A stretch of DNA of 64,000 nucleotides. Origin: Agroathelia rolfsii (taxonomy: Eukaryota > Basidiomycota > Agaricomycetes > Amylocorticiales > Amylocorticiaceae). The position numbers and the translations under genes are program-made. This document shows, piece after piece, positions 34,930 to 44,739 of this stretch (the stretch's first letter is position 1; every line of letters begins with the position of its first letter). The notes beneath the pieces were generated by a model, which searched no databases, had not been told where the DNA came from, and saw only the letters and a program-made list of their open reading frames with translations. Location of the stretch: assembly GCA_018343915.1 (NCBI GenBank), contig JABRWF010000002.1:4092001-4156000 (forward strand). The letters are read 5' to 3'.

Positions 34930-36265
34930 TTAATTGCCAACAAGAGCCATCATGTTAAACTGCAAGCTTTCCGAATTTGCTACGAGCGTCTTCACGTACT
35001 TGGCTGTGTCCTACAAACACGGTAAAAATTAGAATAAAGGAAAGGATCGGAATAAACAGAGCACAAAAATCAAAATAATTCTGGTCAACACTCACTCTAA
35101 GCAAATCCTTACATTCACCTCGATCGACAGGGCCCGCACGGCGTCCATCCAGCTCAATAAGGCGCATCGTTTGTGTCGGCGTCTCGCTCTCGCGTGCAGC
35201 ATATTCAGGAGCAGCGACAAAGCATGTAAAATGTAGATCGGTGTCGAGATCGGTAGGTACAGCGCTTTGGCCTGCCGCAGCCGTCGTCGCGTGGATTTCA
35301 GCCAGGAGGGGCGTTGTTTCAAGAATTTGGGCGCGTTCAGCAGGATTTTTGTCTTTATTTGTAAGAAAAAATGGTTTTCCGAATTTTTTTTTTTTAAGAG
35401 TGCGATAATGGAATGTACCTTGGCATTGTCCAATTAGTCGCTCGAGGACACTCTCGGGAGCTAATGTGACACCGGACTGATATAATTAATTGTTAGTGAA
35501 AAGAGAAGATGCATGAGGTGTGTAAATAAGAGAGCTTAAGGTTTGCCTAGAACGTACGTTTGCAAGTGCATGGAGCAAGCCAATGGTCCCACATGCGTTA
35601 GATATCTGTCGCAATCCAATTTTTGCGTGTTAGCTCATGAATTGAATCCGTTTATATTTTTCTTGTCAGCATGAAAAAAAAAAACAGATGTACGGTTTGC
35701 TTGATATAGAAGATTGTAGGATCTACGGGTGTCTGTTGCGCGAGTGTAGCATCTTCTTCTTTGCGCCTCCGTTCGTAATCATCCGAGATTGGAAAGAGCA
35801 GGACGACAGCTAATTAATGTATAATAAGATTATCGTGTCTTGTGTAGAACGATACGAAGCAGAAAGAATTCAAGAACCTTTTACAGGCTGAGGAACCATG
35901 CCAAGTAGCTGATCGCAGCGGTATTATCGATCCAGATAGACAGAAAGCGCTAAGTCAGATTGTGGTAGAAGCCCGGGAAACCGATCGCTACTACCTCATC
36001 TTCCAAGCCATAAACATCTTCGAAGTGTGCTTGAGATGCAATCAACCCAGCTCTGAATGCCCACTATCCTTGGGTTCCAGATATATGCCATTGAATGAAC
36101 TATGGCAAAATGCTAACAGCTCGAATGGACAAGACATACGTCATTCATAACCTAGAGATAGAATGGTAATCCTGAGTTAGAATCGTCATGCCTATTAATA
36201 TTTATCGTAAAAAAGCTATGGACATCAGGGTTACTCTCCAGTGGTACCCATCTCGAGGATGCCAT
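34930..36265 (-). CDS. Ubiquitin carboxyl-terminal hydrolase, UCH family (copy 2)
   Basis: The start at 36265 gives MASSRWVPLESNPD. The same intron positions and VMND micro-exon as in copy 1 are present. Exons encode LLGMVPQPVK, AVVLLFPISDDYERRRKEED and ISNACGTIGLLHALAN with the catalytic cysteine. LDTDLHFTCFVAAPEYAARE follows with the histidine, and MRLIELDGRRAGPVDRGECK with the aspartate. The last exon, DTAKYVKTLVANSESLQFN, ends in TAA at 34930-34932. The active site is complete, so this copy should be an active UCH-L3/Yuh1-type deubiquitinase. The two copies differ at scattered residues throughout, which implies that the duplication is older than the LTR insertion between them. Which copy is ancestral cannot be told from this window. 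Confidence 0.87.
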
Positions 36266-36450
36266 GTTATCTTCAAGTTATATACGCTGAAGATCGTAAG
36301 TGAGAATGAAGATGATGCTGAAGCTAGTACTGACTTGGATTCTGACGACTCGTGCTACGATATCGATGCTTCCGTTTCGCCTCCCTACGGAACTAAGAAA
36401 TTTGAACACGCCCCAACTTTAGTCACTGGCTAACCCCTAATTTATATCAA

Positions 36451-37253
36451 ATCAAGAAACGATAGACCGCTTAGTACGGGGGGTGTCTCAAGTGGGGCCT
36501 CCCATATTCGGGGATAATGACATCAGAAAGGCACATTGGTAACCCAGCCTGGACGGCTTGAACGGCCTGAACGGCTTGAGCGGCCTGAGTAATTAAAGGT
36601 TTGCCTGTCATTCCCCCACCAAGTTTCCGAGTATGTCCTAAAATGCCTGCCCTTGATACTACAGTCCCACCTCTTATAACCAATACTGACAATTACGCCA
36701 AGACAATATTGGTTATAAGAGGTTATCAACGAACAGAGGGGCAGCTCCACAGATATGCTTCCGTTTTTACCACGTGAATTGCTGAGAGGATATCAACGAA
36801 CAGGGGTATTGTTTAATAAGGGTACGACTCTAGTACCTTTTCCTACTTTTTAATATATCTCCTTGACTCTCCAGTATGTACGCTTGCTGATATTGCAATA
36901 TAGTGTCATAGCATTATAGAGATCTTTTCTACTTGGGATGGTTGTTTGCTATGAAAAAAAAAAAAAAAAAACGGAAAATATATTTGTTATTTAGAATAAT
37001 AATTAGGAGCATATAGCAGGTGTATTTTCGACTATTTTTAGGGATTAGCATACAGCAACACTAGAAAGGTGTCGGTAACAGATCAGACTCAGAGAAAAGG
37101 CAGGTGGAGGAATGACAAGCAAACTTTTAGCCGCTCAGGCTGTTCAGGCCGTTCAAGCCGTCCAGGCTGGGTTACCAATGTGCCTTTCTGATGACAATAT
37201 GGCAGGCGCCACTTGAGACACCCCCCGCACTGAATGGTCTATCGTTTCTTGAT
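36451..37253. mobile_element. Non-autonomous element with long terminal inverted repeats (MITE-like)
   Basis: The two ends are long inverted repeats: left arm 36451-36620, right arm 37103-37253. They begin with ATCAAGAAACGATAGACC and share GGGGGGTGTCTCAAGTGG, CATCAGAAAGGCACATTGGT and AACCCAGCCTGGACGGC. Each arm contains a tandem run of a 9-bp unit of the form cggcYtgaR, four units on the left and about three on the right. The interior (about 480 bp) encodes nothing and contains an A18 run (36954-36971) and a perfect hairpin. No convincing target-site duplication flanks the outer ends, so either the termini are misplaced or the site has been rearranged. The superfamily is not assigned. Confidence 0.75.
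36669..36723. repeat. Perfect 17-bp inverted repeat (hairpin) inside the TIR element
   Basis: The arms acctcttataaccaata (36669-36685) and tattggttataagaggt (36707-36723) are perfectly complementary with a 21-nt loop. It is followed by a direct repeat of atcaacgaacag at about 36725 and about 36791. It is nested within the larger inverted-repeat element. Confidence 0.85.
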
Positions 37254-37407
37254 CTGCTGTAATCAAACTTCAATGGATGGGTCGTCCGGACTCCGCTGTT
37301 TCCGGAGCCCGCGAAGTTTAGAGGATTACAAGTCCGAGCATCTCTATTTATATCTCCGATCATTACTTGCGACTATTACACTCTATCTTCCATTGTCACT
37401 CCTTACG

Positions 37408-39998
37408 ATGTCCTTCTCTACACCCATAACACGGCGTAGTTCCACCAGCACATCTGTCGCAGGTACACAGGAAAGCGACTATGTAAAATCCTCGCGTCAA
37501 TTTAATCTCAAGGATATATTAAAGGAAGATCTGGCCCGTGCCCGTGGAAACTCGAAGCGCCACATTTAGCAAGGGCCTTGTCATTCAAGACTCTCAAGAA
37601 CCCATTCGGGAATCCGACCACATTTCAAGATACGATGTCTTGATTGACAATGCTTTGGATGGCAAGCTTCTCCAAGCGGCTGAGATGTTGATTGTCCCAA
37701 CGAACGAAGATATCAGCCAGACCAAAGGACATTCCAAGCCCGAAGTAGAAACCAAACGAGAAAACAAACCTCCGAGCGAGCGAGAACACTACGAATACCT
37801 CACAAAATTCCTCAATGATTGTCTGCAACCATGCCGTAGATTCTTCCCTCATCTCATGGGCGAATACCATCAGAAGTTGGTTTTCGGAGTGTGCGACCAA
37901 CCGACCATGGATGGTATTTCAGACGCGCCCCCTTTGAAGCCAGACCTTGTGGGAACTCATGGAAACTTCCCTCAGGGCAGAATATGGTGGGCAGATGAGA
38001 AGCCAGGACTTGATCGGACTGTTCTCGTTCCTTTGGAAGTCAAAAAGATGTCTCTTGATCTTATTACTCAAGCCGCGACATACGGGAGGGCCTTGTTCAG
38101 CGTCGCACCTTTCAAGCAGTTTGCGCTAGTTCTTGGATACGACCATACCGAACAACAGCTCTACTTTATGGTGTTTCATTGCGGTGGGGTGACTGTGTCC
38201 GAGGCACTTTCTGTTCAAAATCCTTCCCACAGGAAAGAAATCTTGCGCCTCTTCCTTTCGATCCTGACATGCAAAACGCCGGGCGACGCTGGATTTGCGG
38301 AATGGTTTGGGCATCTGGGTTTGTTCATCTCTCGTTGGCCAGGCGATACAAAAGGTGTTTTCCTCCATGTGATGCAAATGCTGTTCAAGAAAGATTCCCC
38401 ATTTGGACGCGGCCAATCTGTTGTACGCCGCAATACCCCACCGGAAAACGAAGAATCGTCACCTTCATCCCTCATCCCAGTTGTCAACACCTCTGGAGTA
38501 GTGAAGTATGTGCCTTCGGCTGACGATCCTCAAACTTCCTCTCAAGCCCGTGCCGCTCGTACGGGCAAGTCGGGAGCCGTCGGCGACAGTAGTGCCCACC
38601 CTTCGTCGAGCTCGAGTCGAAAGAGGCCATCAGAGCACAAAACAGGGCCTGATGCAATAAAGAAAGCTAGGATAGAGACGAATGAGTCTATTTTCGAACG
38701 TGAGCCCGACTCTGATCGGCAGTAGTTATTTGCTAATTTTTTTTATCTTTCCAAGCCATCATCCTGCGGAAGGACGGCGCCGAGGCAGTGTATGTTCCAC
38801 AGAAGATCGAATCAAAATACACGTCCTGCAACATACCAGCGGATGCACCGCTTGATCTTATCCTCAAGATGCTATGGCTGCCGGCTGGCTCTAGCAACAT
38901 CGAAAGCGAGCTGCTCAAGGACTGCAGCGGGATGTTTGGGGTGGTCGAACACTACTACTCTTGTGCGCTATCTCACAAGCCCAGCGTTCTCTCTACAAAC
39001 CATCTGTTTTTACCTGATGAGGCGAAACCGCTTGGAAAAACGGAGGGAATGGAGAAAGACCGCCGCATGCTTTGGCTTCTCGCGTTGAACTTTGCTGGAG
39101 AATCCTTGGTGAAAGCTAGCACGCCGAAGATGCTTATCACGAGCATCATTCACGCTATCCTTGGTAAGGGTCACACATATCTTTCCGTTAATATGCCCTC
39201 ATATGCCAGTAGGGTATCACAACATACTCTCCAAGGGGTATCAACATCGAGACATCAGTATCGGTAATGTACTTTTCCGCGAGAAACCTGTAAAGAAGAA
39301 CTTGCTCCAGGACCTCGAAGACATGAAGGCGGCGGATGCAATCCGCGAGCTTGTTGCAAAACTCGGGATCAGCGATGAGTGTAACGGGTGTGTCATTGAT
39401 GGCGATCTTGCCATACGTCTGACAACCTATTTCTCATCGGAAAAGCGCAAAACAAGTCGATCTGTAAGATTTTGGCTTCTCTCTTTTCATATTTTGTGAT
39501 CTGCACTAATATCAAATTCGTCAGGTCACAAAAGAATTCATGTCAGACTCTCTGCTGAAATCCATGAAACGCAATGAGCACTACCTTCAATCACCGATGG
39601 ATGACTTTTTCTCATTTTACTTTGTCACTCAATGGGCGGCTGTGTTCAACAATCATGAGTTTAAGAATCCTCAGCGCAACCTACCCAAGGACTTACGTGA
39701 ATTCAGAGAAAAACTTTTCACGGATGAGGATATAAGGGATTCTGTAGCTTCATCGATTCATCTTAAGAATCTTACGCCAGTCAAATATGGCCGATTTTTG
39801 TCCGAGTGTGGACCGTTCCTGAGCGAGTGGTATGGAAATTTGCATCGCGCAAACAACCGCTGGACACTACGATTGGAGGATTTGCAGTCATCGGCAAATC
39901 CGCCGGAAGTGTGTACGGGCATGTTTGAGGAGCTTATGAATGAACTTGTTCTTGACGCCTTGAAACTTTTTGACAAGCATTTGTCTTCTCTGTCTTAG
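37408..39998 (+). CDS. FunK1-family protein kinase, 5' frame unresolved
   Basis: The body is a FunK1 kinase, a family expanded in basidiomycetes. An N-terminal region has EHYEYLTKFLNDCLQPCRRF, HQKLVFGVCDQPTMDGISDA, WADEKPGLDRTVLVPLEVK and FKQFALVLGYDHTEQQLYFM. A Ser-rich basic linker follows (SSSSRKRPSEHK). The catalytic exons (38756-39163, 39213-39463, 39525-39998) contain SKGYQHRDISIGNVLFREK with the HRD catalytic loop and CVIDGDLAI, where most relatives have DFD. VTKEFMSDSLLKSM and YLQSPMDDFFSFYFV complete the core. Splice joins at 38699/38756, 39163/39213 and 39463/39525 are canonical and in phase. The probable start (ATG 37408, MSFSTPITRRSSTSTS) is in a different frame from the 37538-38699 exon, and no good intron joins them, so the gene may carry a frameshift. 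The TIR element ends 155 bp upstream of this ATG. Confidence 0.75.
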
Positions 39999-40163
39999 AT
40001 TTGAGTCATCTTTCGAATATAATAGACATGCATACGTAAGCATGCTGTAAATATGTGTTTTCTCTTTATTTCTTATCAAACCAGTAACTAGTACATATAC
40101 TCTCTTATTATAAAAAAAACATATAGCCATATGCAGCCACCAGGTGTTTCCAACTGAAAGCTT

Positions 40164-40739
40164 GTGTCTCTGACACCTATCAATACACGTGTACTATTAC
40201 CAGTACACAAATCTCCTGCTCAGGCCGAGAAGGAGCAGAGGGAGAAGATCCTTCGAAATCAAGAGGCCGCCAGGAAACAGGCGTCCGCGTGGGCGGGTCT
40301 CGATTCACTAGGCTCGTCGGCATTAACATCCTCCAGCCTAGGCGGCTCACAGTCTCAAACAAATCACGATGCGTTCGGATTTGATGACTTTCTGAAGCCA
40401 TCTTCCCCTCCCACGACCATTCCCAAAGCTAAAGCCGCTGAACCTGTCAAACCGGCTGCGGCGGCACATGGGACTTTGACGATCTGGCTATACCGCACCG
40501 CCATTGAAGGCGTCCCAACCGACGACTACCGCTTCCCCTATAGCCGTCAACGATGACGATGATTGGGGTCTGGGAGATTTTGGTTCTGCGCCAACCAAGC
40601 CCCTACTACTGGCAGCGGTACAGCGCCTTCTACACACATTCTACCCTGTGAATAGACCGCCAAGCTGTAGTTGTTGCATCCTTCTTGAAAATTCAGGAGG
40701 CAGCAGCTACTTGGATCCACTGCCTAAGCAGAGATGATG
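40164..40739 (+). pseudogene. Decayed 5' fragment of an auxilin/Swa2-type gene
   Basis: The first frame reads AQAEKEQREKILRNQEAARK, QASAWAGLDSLG and HDAFGFDDFL. This is the N-terminal style of basidiomycete auxilin-like proteins, by recollection of the family rather than a search. Coding sense then jumps frame: DFDDLAIPHRH appears in one frame, then VNDDDDWGLGDFGSAPTKP in another. At least two indels and a stop have therefore accumulated. No TPR or J domain follows. A full-length auxilin-like gene lies at 61788-64000 on the other strand, and its own N terminus is beyond the window, so the parent-copy relationship is an inference. A tail sentence (KIQEAAATWIHCLSRDDVNR) near 40690-40770 is unexplained. 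Confidence 0.55.
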
Positions 40740-40979
40740 TCAATCGGCTGTTAAATATTCGTGGCTGATGAATGCTCGTCCTTATCCTAGCTTCTTAACT
40801 TTTATCCCTGTAAAATTCAGTCTTGTCTAACACCGCCTGTACAAACAGATGAATTCAGCTATGGCCAGAAGCAAACCCCATTGGCCACATAAAGATGGCT
40901 CAATGACAGTCTCTGAAGTCCTCGATTTCTAGTACAATACCAACTCCCCTATGTTCGATTTCTTGCTGCACCAGATTCT

Positions 40980-42204
40980 AATGAAATATTGGAGATATCC
41001 ATGCTTGAACTCGGCAGGGCGTCCCATCGTGTCGCACATACAGTGTGCCCGGTTGGCTCGTCGAAATTTACCGACAGTAAATCAGAAGTAGTGGCAATCA
41101 TAGCCATATTGGACAATGTACATTATCATGCTATCGTTATGGGGTTAATCAAAGCTGGATTGGTAGTAAGTTTATGCTACAATGACAATGGCTCCAAAGA
41201 TTGATCTCTGCGTCTGATAGCCCTTTCCGATGTCCCCACGCAACTCAGCAGCGGGCATCGTCAGCATGCTACGCCCAACCAACTGCCACCGGATTCTGGC
41301 CACAAGATCCACCGTCTATGCCCTATTAGATTCAGTCAAAATCGAACTACAGCAATCGCAGAATGATGCTGGCATTGGACGGCAAAACATTCGAGTTGTC
41401 AATCGAAGAACCACCAAGGTTTGATATATTTTATCCGCACCTGGGTCGAGAGTCTATCAAAGATGGTTTCACGCCTTATCATCGTCTCCTAGATTGTTGG
41501 GAGAAGCGGCTTGCATGCAACTTCGTTCCGGATAGGGCAAGTCGTGCACCCGTCATAGGCAATGAGTGACTGGTTCCCGATTCTACTAAAGTCTGGCATT
41601 CAAATGAGTTCTCTACCAACCACTACTGGTGTACGTAGTCTCCTCTACCCGTTTACTGTAAACAATGACCAAGAATTGTTATATATTTAAATACTAGCTC
41701 GTTACTTGGATTCCTGCACAAACAGTTTCGAATGCCACAGTCGATAACATGTTCTTGCGACAGCACTATCGATCAGAAATGCTTCATCTCGTGCATCCTA
41801 GACCAATACTATGGAATGAAGTGATTGAACTAGTATGTACAGTAATTAACGACCAACGCCCCGAATGTAGACTTGCACTCGTATCTGCCGCAGAATGGCC
41901 GAAAGAGCTCGAGGAACTAGGACAGAATGAAGAAATGATACGTACTTCAGTGAGTGGTTTCAAGTTTCTCCTCTGCTTGATGCAGTAGCTGACGCATTAA
42001 ATTTAATAAGCCTGCTATAAGTTACTAGACTTCTTTTCACGAATGTTCAATGGACAGGTGATTGATACGGAGGAAGTAGGAAGCGTTTCTGGTTTCACCT
42101 GTGATAGGATTCAACAGATCATTCCTTCGTTGGAACGTTTACAGCCACTAAACAAAGACGATGTTAAGGCATGGGTATTGTACTGGGTCTCTAGAGGCCT
42201 ATAG
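40980..42204 (+). pseudogene. Internally deleted adenylate-forming reductase (NRPS-like) remnant
   Basis: The front part resembles the N-terminal adenylation region. It reads ILEISMLELGRASHRVAHTV, then VVAIIAILDNVHYHAIVMGL, MSPRNSAAGIVSMLRPTNCH and LATRSTVYALLDSVKIELQQ. A frame shift at about 41370 is followed by LALDGKTFELSIEEPPRF and HLGRESIKDGFTPYHRLL. The P-loop and catalytic adenylation motifs, the carrier domain and the Rossmann motif of the reductase are absent. Sequence resumes at about 41700 with reductase C-terminal material: MFLRQHYRSEMLHLVHPRPI, ECRLALVSAAEWPKELEELG, LLDFFSRMF and WVLYWVSRGL, ending in TAG at 42202-42204. A full enzyme of this class is around 1,000 residues, so most is deleted and the locus cannot be active. 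Family assignment is from recollection of the basidiomycete alpha-aminoadipate-reductase-like enzymes. Confidence 0.65.
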
Positions 42205-44739
42205 TTGCCAAGCATGTTATTTGTTACATTAGACTTGAATACTAATACTTATCAGAATATTGAATTGTCACGTCAATTATTAAGAGGATTTGTTCAAGCC
42301 ATTGTTCCCAGTCATATGTCTCGCTATTACCAGTAGTACTGTGCTTGTACACACCTAGCGAGACGAAGACTACTGATAAAGCTGGCCCCCAGGTACAAAG
42401 ATTTCTCAAAAGACTGGTAAAAACGGCATTTTTCTTTTTGAAAACTCCAGAGTGTTATAACAAGATCGATTCTGTAGCGCTCGACTTGGAAATGGCGTAG
42501 ATGCGTCATGTCATAATGCTTCCGCTACAGAGGAAAAAAAAAAGAAAAGAAAAGAAAAGAGAGAAACCTATCGATTCAGAGGGCGATTTTTTTTTTTTTT
42601 TTTAAATCCAGTTCAACTCCATGGACGGCGGTGATTTACAGACCTGCGGACAATCATTACTACTATTCTGTCGATCATGATAATACAAAACGGCCATAGC
42701 TGTGCTGATTTCATTGTGGATGGGGGCTTCGTAGCCTAATAAACGTACGCATTCAAACTTTGCTTATCCTGCAGACTTTTAACTCACTATTGCACTGATT
42801 AGCAATACGTCTCTTCCTTAACATTGAGATAGCTAGTTGCTGATGTAGTTAATTCTGACTATGATCCTTATTGCTTTTCTGAGCAAATGATTATCACGTA
42901 CGAGTATGACGTCGTTGCCTACGAGATCACTAGGGCTCCGGATCCACAGCTACGATGCTCACGGGTTGGCTAGAAAATAACGACAACAAGGCCGTCAAGG
43001 CAATGAGGTCTCAGATTGCACCCTATCATACCTGAAAATGATTCCGTTTGCCGACTCAGAGGCTCCGAGGGCTACATGACGCCGTCTAGCCTTCTCACAT
43101 ATCAAGCTTTGAACGTTCTGATCGTTTGAACATCCGGCAGGAGAGATGAAAATAGCACAGTATAGTTGATAGCCTTAAACCTTTCACATTGAGGTTCATC
43201 ACGCCGCTCATAATCCAGAAAAAAAAAACCGTATAGACCAGGCATACCCATACTCATCATTCAAAACCATAAATATTGAGTCGTTTATACGGAAGAAGAA
43301 AATCACCACCTCTTCTTATCACGTCGTGGCTACCGCGTGTTAAAAAGAGAAACCAATGGAAATTATGGAAATCGGTGGATAAGGAACAAGACGGCCGATC
43401 CTCGGCTTCATCAAAATTTGAGCATCAAATGTGAAGGATGAAGAGGTCATTTGTACTCAGCAAGACGGCACGAGGAGTAATGACCCAGAAGGTTGGCACA
43501 CAGGATGTCGGTGGAGGAAAGGGAGTTAAAATACAAGGAAATTTAGGAAAACAAAAGCAATCATATGATTGTTCACATGTTGATGCACGTTGAAGGTACG
43601 GACTAGCTGGCAAATTTTGGACGATGGATGGTGTTCGTTCTCCCTAGATGATATTGTCAACTTTAATGTGCGACCCAGACATTGATTTCTGTATTCTATC
43701 TTCAATTACAGAGGTAAATTGCCCAACAAAGCGAGCAGATGCTCGATTACGACAGTTTATCATTGCTGTGACTGGAAAGGCTTGCCGGACCGCATGTCAT
43801 CAGCGGTGCGCGACGCGAGGCATGCTTCCTGTGACATAGCTCCCGTGGTCCGTGTGTACAGGATTCAATAACACATTTTTCATGACAGCCACCTCTTTCC
43901 CAAGTCACCGGAGAAAAATTAAAGCTTATATAAGCTATTATGTGACTCTGTGAACGATGAAGTGTGTATCCATGTGGGTGCACGGCTGCCACAGCATGTG
44001 AGGCAGAGCCTGAGGTCATCATGTCCGATGTCTTACAAGAGAAGCGCAGTTACCTTTACCAGTCAGTAAACTGGTGCACATATCTTACTGGCCTATCTTG
44101 CGGTTTGATTAATCAAGCAGCGTTACTACGGTCATTACGGAGATATGGGTATTTTTTGGGAGCTTGCTTTGTGGTGGATCGAGGTAGTGGCAAAGAAAAT
44201 ATTCAAACTGGCCAATGGCAGGCGAATGCACTTCGACGGGCGAGCCGGCAGGACTAACCGGATTTAATACGCACAGCTTAGCGGCCTTTTACCATTTCAC
44301 ATCATCACATTGCGACAGCCATGAGCCTCCCTCTCGATGTTCACACTGTCTCATATGAACGATGCCCTGCTTCTTCGTCACTGAAAAAGGTCTTGATAGC
44401 TCAAATTGGCCAAATAATTATGAGGACCCAGCTGGATATAAAGCAGGTCAATCTTGGGACTCATTGCAGCCCACATCCGCTCCTCTCAGCGCCTTCCTCT
44501 TCCTCCTCGCCTCATAAGACCACCAGACATATCCCTCTTCTCTTTCGCAACACGCTTCATACTGTACTAGTCCATAGGCACCATGAACCCTAGCTCCAGT
44601 ATGAATCATGCAAGTTTTCATCCTATACTCCTAGTCACTAACTATCACCACCACATGGTTAGGTCATATCACTTCATCCATCGATACATCACCCTCGACA
44701 TCCTTGCCCTCGCTCATCCATGTTCCCGATGGGGTCTGT
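42205..44739. other. 2.5-kb intergenic stretch, no gene recognised
   Basis: It has simple repeats at 42530-42603. Small frames (43425-43613 -, 43747-44022 -, 43964-44257 +, 44321-44593 +) show no domain. The last 160 bp, including an in-frame ATG-started peptide at 44583, is probably the leader or an alternative first exon of the HMG-box gene. Confidence 0.45.
42530..42603. repeat. Purine-rich (AAAAG)n tract and T17 run
   Basis: A polypurine stretch containing aaaagaaaag units (about 42530-42565) and a run of 17 T (42587-42603) lie 20 bp apart. They are low-complexity and could form a local hairpin by A/T pairing. Confidence 0.85.

Noticed and set aside
36551..36590. CRISPR-like regular repeats (9-bp units in the TIR arm)
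   Set aside because: The units are contiguous without spacers and lie in a fungal inverted-repeat element. They are a short tandem repeat, not a CRISPR array.
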